From the NCBI GenBank assembly GCA_035593725.1, contig DAOSZN010000047.1, forward strand, positions 1 through 10,666: a DNA stretch of 10,666 nt. The letters run 5' to 3'. The DNA comes from UBA4971 sp029551185. GTDB lineage: Bacteria; Bacillota; SHA-98; UBA4971. Both the position numbers and the translations under genes were made by a program. The notes under the pieces were generated by a model, which made no database searches, had not been told where the DNA came from, and saw only the letters and a list, made by a program, of their open reading frames with translations. This document shows, piece by piece, positions 6,508-10,666 of the stretch (the first letter of the stretch is position 1; the number at the start of each line of letters is the position of its first letter).

Positions 6508-6581
6508 CTATCGAGACTTTCGATTCAACCAAGAGAAATTTATTTGAAATACTAAAAGATGTCCATAAAGGGAAAATTCAA
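6501..6581 (+). pseudogene. N-terminal scrap of a DUF262 (GmrS-like) protein
   Basis: From GTG 6501 the frame reads VITIETFDSTKRNLFEILKD then VHKGKIQ. The block LFEILKDVHKGKIQ matches the opening of DUF262 proteins, whose usual continuation is LPDFQRxWxW. DUF262 is the ParB-like nucleotide-hydrolysing half of GmrSD-type modification-dependent restriction enzymes. Similarity stops exactly after KIQ, at the end of the neighbouring IS3-family element, and the frame then hits TAG at 6600-6602. The rest of the gene is not found beyond the element, so it was probably deleted along with the insertion. The match is about 15 residues, so the call is reasonable but not certain. Confidence 0.5.
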
Positions 6582-7028
6582 TACAGGCGGAGTGCCTCTT
6601 AGTGTCTTTGAATTGTTAACCGCAACTTTTTTGAAGACACTCCTTCCTTTTCGGATGGCATTTGGGCTATCACAGTGATCCCATCCCTAGCAACACCTCT
6701 TTTCATCTTGATTCGGCCATCCTCTTGAAAATCACATGGTGATAGATATCCGTTTTTCGAGTGCAACCTGTTCCGGTTATAAAATACCTCTATGTACTCC
6801 CTGACTCCCCGGTGCATCTGATATCTGGATTTCAACGGTTCCCCATATATCCATTCGACGCTCAGCCATTATATGCCCAATTCTCTGACTGCTTCTGTCA
6901 CCGTTAGCTTCCCAGACTCAATCTGTTCTAAATAGGCTATCTTCGTATCCCTACCAAATTGCCTTCCCATATCGACACCTCCTGATGGCCCTCTCCATTA
7001 TCGTCCATCTTCTCAGTGTCCGCCGGTA
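6582..7028 (-). mobile_element. Internally deleted IS3-family element
   Basis: About 450 bp carry the start of OrfA and the end of OrfB of an IS3/IS150-type element on the minus strand. TACAGGCGGA at 6582-6591 and the inverted TCCGCCGGTA at 7019-7028 match at 9 of 10 positions and lie just outside the two coding pieces, so they are likely inner or full terminal repeats. The bases next to them do not form a clear target duplication. The left end sits where the DUF262 similarity stops. The element is much shorter than the 1.2-1.5 kb of intact relatives and cannot move by itself. Confidence 0.65.
6599..6970 (-). pseudogene. Fused OrfA-start/OrfB-end of an IS3-family transposase
   Basis: On the minus strand ATG 6970 opens MGRQFGRDTKIAYLEQIESG then KLTVTEAVRELGI, the first 33 residues of an IS3 OrfA helix-turn-helix protein. 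GGAGG lies just upstream (AGGAGGTGTCGATATG). A TAA at 6869-6871 follows. In the same frame comes VEWIYGEPLKSRYQ and VREYIEVFYNRNRLHSKNGY then LSPCDFQ, the conserved C-terminus of OrfB, ending at 6599. Everything between, including the rest of OrfA and the DDE core of OrfB, is missing. The tail after LSPCDFQED is longer than usual and is probably read-through into the element end. The two recognisable ends in order make the deletion certain. Confidence 0.82.
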
Positions 7029-7120
7029 GGTTACCACATCATACCAACGAAGCCAACCGTCGGAAGGGAAAATGACGTCAGTACCGAATGTATTAACAGA
7101 AGGGTTTGCAGTCGTTATTG

Positions 7121-7170
7121 TTAGTTGTCGACCTCCGGTAGTGCAAAAACCCCGGGAGGTCGACAACTAA
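7121..7170. repeat. Perfect 16-bp inverted repeat upstream of the CRISPR leader
   Basis: TTAGTTGTCGACCTCC (7121-7136) is repeated exactly in inverse at 7155-7170, with 18 bases between. The arms contain the palindrome GTCGAC. The loop side starts GG and ends CCCCG, so the stem can extend by two pairs across one bulged G. No T-tract follows on either strand, so it is not an intrinsic terminator. It sits between the dead IS element (ends near 7028) and the CRISPR leader. It may be a small mobile or REP-like hairpin, a protein site or a transcription barrier shielding the array. The repeat is plain and its function is unknown. Confidence 0.7.
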
Positions 7171-7272
7171 GTGAATCAGCTCATTTTCTTTCTAGCTGGG
7201 CTTGAGGAATGGCGATGTATTAAGAATATTGAGAATATAATATGGCCAAAATCTGCATTGCAGCTAAAACGG
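7171..7272 (+). promoter_or_regulatory. Putative CRISPR leader with -10 box
   Basis: The 102 bp before the first repeat are AT-rich and non-coding. A perfect TATAAT lies at 7236-7241, about 30 bases before the first repeat, which suits a crRNA precursor promoter, but no good -35 box stands 17 bases upstream. The leader is placed on this side because the repeats at the far end are mutated and truncated and because the repeat ends in GGAAAC in this orientation, the usual crRNA 5' handle. Confidence 0.5.
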
Positions 7273-8349
7273 GTTTATAGACTACCTATAAGGGATGGAA
7301 ACGATGCCGTAATCAAGCTAACTGGCGACATTTACGACGGTTTATAGACTACCTATAAGGGATGGAAACTGACAATATTCCATGTTGGAGCGAATTCTCG
7401 AAGACGTTTATAGACTACCTATAAGGGATGGAAACCTCTCCCAGTGCGTAACATATGTGACGCGCTTCTTCGTTTATAGACTACCTATAAGGGATGGAAA
7501 CATGCTTCGTCACCCTTCCATCAACCCGCATGTCTCTGTTTATAGACTACCTATAAGGGATGGAAACCCCCCATACCATGACTACCACAAGATACGTACA
7601 CCGTTTATAGACTACCTATAAGGGATGGAAACAGATATAGGGATATAGCTGAGCCCGTCTTCCCGTAGTTTATAGACTACCTATAAGGGATGGAAACGTA
7701 TCCAGCGCCACAAGCACGAAGCTCTCCCGGTCGAGGGTTTATAGACTACCTATAAGGGATGGAAACTCTGGGTGATCCACGTGGTGTCGTAGCCTGGTCG
7801 TAGCGTTTATAGACTACCTATAAGGGATGGAAACCTGATTTTGTTCCTAATGCGTAAGCAGTTTTTGTAGTTTATAGACTACCTATAAGGGATGGAAACA
7901 GGAGTATCAATCCCATATCTTAGCATTCGGCTAAGTTTATAGACTACCTATAAGGGATGGAAACGACTTAGGAGCCCGGCACTACCGGTTATTATGCCAC
8001 CAGTTTATAGACTACCTATAAGGGATGGAAACGTCTTTTCGATTGACCAAGACGTCAGCGGCATATACTGTTTATAGACTACCTATAAGGGATGGAAACA
8101 GCCGCCGTATGTGAGCGTAGAACCTGCTCTTTCGTTTATAGACTACCTATAAGGGATGGAAACGACTACGGCCTGGATTGCACGGCGTGCTATTGGTGGG
8201 TTTATAGACTACCTATAAGGGATGGAAGCTGATTGTCCAGTTCCTGGTAGAAGAAGTTGAGATTGGTTTATAGACTACCTATAAGGGATGGAAACACATG
8301 TAGGGAGTGTATCGACGATGAGGAGTGCCCCGTTTATAGACTACCTATA
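7273..8349 (+). CRISPR. CRISPR array: 16 full repeats, one truncated repeat, 16 spacers
   Basis: The 30-bp repeat begins GTTTATAGACTACC and ends TATAAGGGATGGAAAC. Repeats start at 7273, 7340, 7406, 7472, 7538, 7603, 7668, 7737, 7805, 7870, 7935, 8003, 8070, 8134, 8200, 8266 and 8332. The first 14 and the 16th are identical. The 15th has one change (GGAAGC, G at 8228). The 17th keeps only its first 18 bases (8332-8349). Spacers are 34 to 39 bp and all different. Within the repeat, TTATAG and CTATAA can form a six-pair stem around ACTAC, leaving GGGATGGAAAC 3' of the stem, as expected for Cas6 processing with an ATGGAAAC handle. Length and GGAAAC end fit type I-B or type III repeats of Firmicutes. 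No cas gene is in the window. Transcription is inferred to be left to right. Confidence 0.97.
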
Positions 8350-8709
8350 GATGAGGATGCTGAAGAAGAATGACAGGAAGTTATGTCTTACCCGGACGGG
8401 ATTGAAGAGATGATTTGACTGCCATTGTAAAGGGGCAGGCCAGGCATCTTCAATGTCGGAGAGAATCTAGGATAATGACCGACTAGACACGAAATGTTCC
8501 TTCTTAAGGTGGGCTAATCCGGTCCATTCTTTCAACTCCACGTTAGGTCATTCCGGGTTAGTCCGGAGTGCCCTTTAAGATATTCAGCTATAACAATCTT
8601 GTGAGTCAGGTTCCGGTTATACGCCAAGCAACTAAGAGCCTGTCTATATGGTCTTAGACAAAATGAAGTCATTTCCTGCCACTTAACCACTGGTCTTCAT
8701 ATATTAGAA
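8350..8709. other. Region without a recognisable gene after the CRISPR array
   Basis: No frame of convincing coding quality is present on either strand. A short frame MSYPDGIEEMI occurs near 8383-8418 without context. Two imperfect direct repeats, GGGCTAATCCGG (8511-8522) and GGGTTAGTCCGG (8555-8566), match at 10 of 12 positions and could be subterminal repeats of a lost insertion sequence. Near 8645-8664 TGTCTA and TAGACA form a six-pair stem. The stretch looks like debris between the array and the CPBP pseudogene. Confidence 0.5.
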
Positions 8710-9095
8710 ATGCTGTTCTGGACTGTTCCGGTGTTCTGGTTCGACTTCGCCTCTTTGCGCTCGGCCCAAGCGTCATTCGCACGCACGCAGAGACATAGAG
8801 CGAGCCATATGTCGGCGCCTAGGAGGGCAGAAGCGTGCTTGGAATCACCTGTCTTAGTCCATAGTGTGTGTGCGCCCCTGCGAAAACGACGGACGACACT
8901 ATAGCTGCCCATATGTTTTTTCGGAGGCTGTTCTTGAAGAGCCTTCTTAGCTCGCCGATAAGGAATCCCCCCGAACAGTAGTTCTTCCGACGTGCGTGCA
9001 TATGCTTAAGATGTACAGCAGGTTTCTTCTTACCGCCTGATCACGAGCGAAAACGTCTTGCGCGCCGGCTGGATCCTGAGCTCAGGCGACCTCAT
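8710..9095 (-). pseudogene. CPBP-family membrane protease pseudogene, copy 2
   Basis: On the minus strand the remnant reads TSEELLF, then after a one-base shift inside a run of six G (about 8967-8972) GFLIGELRRLFKNSLRKNIW and AAIVSSVVFAGAHTHYGLRQ. EELLF-(R)G is CPBP motif 1 (EExxxR, here broken by the frameshift) and FAGAH is motif 2 (FxxxH). The end, IWLALCLCVRANDAWAE, matches the end of copy 1 (IWLTLVLYGRANDA). Compared with copy 1 about 93 bp, which hold motif 3, are deleted at 8829/8830. An ATG at 9095 with GGAGG upstream would be a good start but its frame stops after 21 codons. The DNA match with copy 1 is 35 of 41 bases at 8770-8810, so the two are paralogous or a former duplication. 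Confidence 0.72.
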
Positions 9096-9225
9096 TAATT
9101 GCCTCCTGTCTTCAACTGATACTCAACGGTTTTTGTTCTTCTTGCGTTTTCCTTCCGGAACGCTTTCCAGCGTAAGCCTACCGAAGCCTTCGGAGACAGT
9201 GCATCGCGGTACAGAAGGAACCCTG

Positions 9226-9324
9226 GACAAACAACTTCTTTAAGTTTTCTTCCACAAGTAGCATGCTGACTCCGCTGCGGTTCAGTTTACTGAGTACATA
9301 GAACACATTATCTACGAATAGCGG
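9226..9324 (-). pseudogene. Scrap of a LivF-like ABC transporter ATPase
   Basis: A frame on the minus strand includes PLFVDNVFYVLSKLNRSGVS then MLLVEENLKKLF. This resembles the stretch after the Walker B motif of branched-chain amino acid ATPases (LivF), typically PLLVExIFEVIKxLNxEGVTILLVEQN. Walker A, the ABC signature and Walker B itself are absent, and downstream the frame loses similarity and stops. About 33 residues are recognisable. It is a dead fragment lying just upstream of CPBP copy 2 on the same strand. The call is tentative because only one block supports it. Confidence 0.42.
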
Positions 9325-9390
9325 AATCCTGTGGATACGTCTGTTTCCAACTCTCTTGTCTGTTGCATATGTGCTAGCAGAGCAAAACAT

Positions 9391-10011
9391 AGTGATTACT
9401 CCCCTTCGATCAAGACTACTTCATGTTGTAACAGTCAACAATCTCAAAGATGGCCATGGCACGTCGGGGCCTTTCCTTCGCTAATTGCACTGAATAACGA
9501 CGTCAGCTGCAACGAACCATATCGCCGGGCAGGAACTTTCCGGAATATGTAGAATAATATGCGAAGACATCAAATGATAATTCTGGGGTAGGAGAAACCT
9601 GGCAGCCACAGGCGTATAAGTGAGAAGAATCTACTTGTGTAGTGACCTGAAATGACCAAATAACCGCTGACCTTGCTACTATTCCAATTCCACCGATAAC
9701 AGACGCTTCTATATTCACATTCTCATTCTCACCATCTTGACTAACGATGTCAACGTCCCAGTACTATTTACCGTCGAATTTTGGCTGATCTGACTACAGA
9801 CTTGTTGAGTCGAAACATGAAGATCTGAACTTGCAATGTACTCAGATTGCCTAAGTAGTAACACATCAAGTAGATCAGGATGAGACCGGAAATCTTACAC
9901 CCAGCAAAATGTCATGAGAACCGTGTGCTATTTTCGATCACGGATCCGTATTAGGTGCGCGAAATTCGATCATCCTACCTAGGAATTTAGGTCCGTTCTG
10001 CCTGCAGCTTC
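9391..10011. other. Region without a confident gene
   Basis: No gene is recognised. The best coding-like piece is a minus-strand frame open from 9763 to a stop at 9503-9505, reading YWDVDIVSQDGENENVNIEA then SVIGGIGIVARSAVIWSFQV. It looks protein-like but has no start site, no ribosome binding site and no family I know, so it may be a fragment of a decayed gene. The remainder of the stretch has frequent stops on both strands. Confidence 0.5.
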
Positions 10012-10053
10012 AAAAAAGTTACGCTATTGTGCTCTATAGCGCAATAGCGCAAC
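10012..10053 (-). terminator. Intrinsic terminator of the right-edge gene
   Basis: Read on the minus strand, GTTGCGCTATTGCGC pairs with GCACAATAGCGTAAC around a six-base loop (15 positions with one G-U pair and one mismatch), and TTTTTT follows at once (A-run 10012-10017 on the plus strand). This is a textbook Rho-independent terminator. It lies 75 bp after the stop codon of the minus-strand gene at 10129-10666. A smaller GGGGC/GCCCC hairpin stands between them at 10101-10115. Confidence 0.85.
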
Positions 10054-10128
10054 TCTATTACACTCATCGCTCCGATCACTAGGAGCATTGAATAACAGAC
10101 GGGGCCATGACAGCCCCTTACTTCGTTC

Positions 10129-10666
10129 TTACTTCATTATGGTCATGTAATATCCCTGAATCTGAGATGGGATGTCGCCTAAGTAAAAGACCGTGTTTTC
10201 AAAGGTGCCGATATAGTCTTCCCCTAGCATTTTGCTTAAGTGGGAGCGCATGGTGAATTCCGGGAGCTTTCCGATTATCCTCTCACCGTCAAATAAGAAG
10301 CTGACCTGGACAGGGGCGGCAAAGCTGCCGTCTGGGGTGAAGTCTCCGCCGGAACTTATCACTGTCAAGATAGCCGGCTGCCCATTCAGGGCTTTCTTCA
10401 AGTCTTGGGAGTCGGTCCTAAAGCGTAAGGGGACTGTGGCGAGAGACGGCATATCGTCGTAGGCGCCTGATGCGGAACCTGTGTGCGGCAGATTGTAAAG
10501 CTCGGCAGTTTTCTTGTCAGCAAAAACGCTGACCGGCTTTCCGGCTTCAATCAGGACGTAGCGATCCTCCGGGAGGACGACGCCCTCCATGTCGAAGAAG
10601 GCCCCAGGGTTGTACAGGGGATTTCTGTTTTGCTCTAAAGTGACTTTTTCATTGAATAACTGCTCC
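10129..10666 (-). CDS. Hypothetical protein, 3' part (5' end beyond the window)
   Basis: The frame is open from the right window edge for 178 codons to TAA at 10129-10131. An ATG at 10590 exists, but 25 in-frame codons precede it (EQLFNEKVTLEQNRNPLYNP then GAFFD) without a stop, and no ribosome binding site stands in front of that ATG, so the gene most likely starts outside. The visible protein is soluble, with alternating short strands (RYVLIEAGKPVSVFADKKTA, QPAILTVISSGGDFTPDGSF, PVQVSFLFDGERIIGKLPEF) and a helical part near KMLGEDYIG. I see no catalytic motif, cysteine or membrane segment, and I recognise no family. Beta-rich character with many Gly and Pro would fit an extracellular or binding domain. 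The terminator at 10012-10053 shows that it ends a transcript. Confidence 0.75.
   Translation of the reverse strand, partial: EQLFNEKVTLEQNRNPLYNPGAFFDMEGVVLPEDRYVLIEAGKPVSVFADKKTAELYNLPHTGSASGAYDDMPSLATVPLRFRTDSQDLKKALNGQPAILTVISSGGDFTPDGSFAAPVQVSFLFDGERIIGKLPEFTMRSHLSKMLGEDYIGTFENTVFYLGDIPSQIQGYYMTIMK

Noticed and set aside
7121..7170. Inverted repeat as an intrinsic terminator or integron attC site
   Set aside because: There is no T-tract on either side for a terminator, and the arm ends do not show the GTTRRRY/RYYYAAC arrangement of attC sites.
7382..7621. Open frame of 79 codons inside the CRISPR array
   Set aside because: It contains VYRLPIRDGN three times because the CRISPR repeat itself is open in that frame. 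It has no start signal and is an artefact of the array.
9058..9243. 61-codon plus-strand frame
   Set aside because: It has no start signal and lies opposite the LivF-like scrap and the start region of the CPBP pseudogene. It has no family character.
10232..10462. 76-codon plus-strand frame
   Set aside because: It is the antisense of the open minus-strand gene that ends at 10129 and is followed by a clear terminator on the minus strand.

Overview
The window looks like an accessory, defence-rich and heavily decayed stretch of a low-to-mid GC Gram-positive (Firmicutes/Clostridia-type) chromosome. The reasons are AAGGAGG-type ribosome binding sites, IS3/IS150-type insertion sequences, a DUF4258 / YgiT-zinc-finger / ImmA-IrrE gene set, and a 30-bp CRISPR repeat ending in GGAAAC of the kind common with type I-B and type III systems in anaerobic thermophilic or syntrophic Firmicutes. 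The lineage is an inference from style, not from a marker gene.

Layout. 1-411: right-hand remnant of an IS3-family element whose transposase has lost its catalytic middle. 617-1603 (-): an apparently intact Mrr-type (type IV) restriction endonuclease. 1622-2106: no gene, one 9-bp inverted repeat. 2107-2961 (+): an unrecognised 284-residue protein with a small Cys/His cluster, followed directly by a scrap that reads like an RHS/YD repeat. 3021-3239 (-): C-terminal remnant of a PIN-domain (VapC-like) toxin carrying four zinc-ribbon-like cysteines. 3300-3679 (-): a broken CPBP (CAAX-type) membrane protease gene. 3767-5373 (+): a compact three-gene operon, DUF4258 protein, YgiT-type zinc finger/HTH protein, ImmA/IrrE metallopeptidase, ending at a 12-bp stem-loop. 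5527-6099 (+): a PD-(D/E)XK nuclease-like gene interrupted by an in-frame TAG. 6501-6581 (+): the first residues of a DUF262 (GmrS-type) protein, cut off by a second internally deleted IS3-family element (6582-7028, -). 7121-7170: a perfect 16-bp inverted repeat just before the CRISPR leader. 7273-8349: a CRISPR array with 16 full repeats, one truncated terminal repeat and 16 spacers, with no cas gene in the window. 8350-8709: no gene. 8710-9095 (-): a second broken copy of the same CPBP gene. 9226-9324 (-): a scrap of a LivF-like ABC ATPase. 9391-10011: no confident gene. 10012-10053: a strong intrinsic terminator on the minus strand. 10129-10666 (-): the 3' part of an unrecognised gene that runs off the right edge.

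How it fits together. Restriction (Mrr, DUF262 scrap, PD-(D/E)XK scrap), toxin-antitoxin (PIN remnant, DUF4258/zinc-finger pair) and CRISPR memory lie side by side between dead IS elements, which is the usual anatomy of a defence island. Intact pieces (Mrr, the three-gene operon, the CRISPR array, perhaps the 2107-2961 gene) sit among at least eight broken ones, so turnover has been fast. The two most interesting items are the three-gene DUF4258/MqsA-like/ImmA operon, which could be a toxin-antitoxin pair with its own protease, and the 2107-2961 gene with the RHS-like scrap after it.
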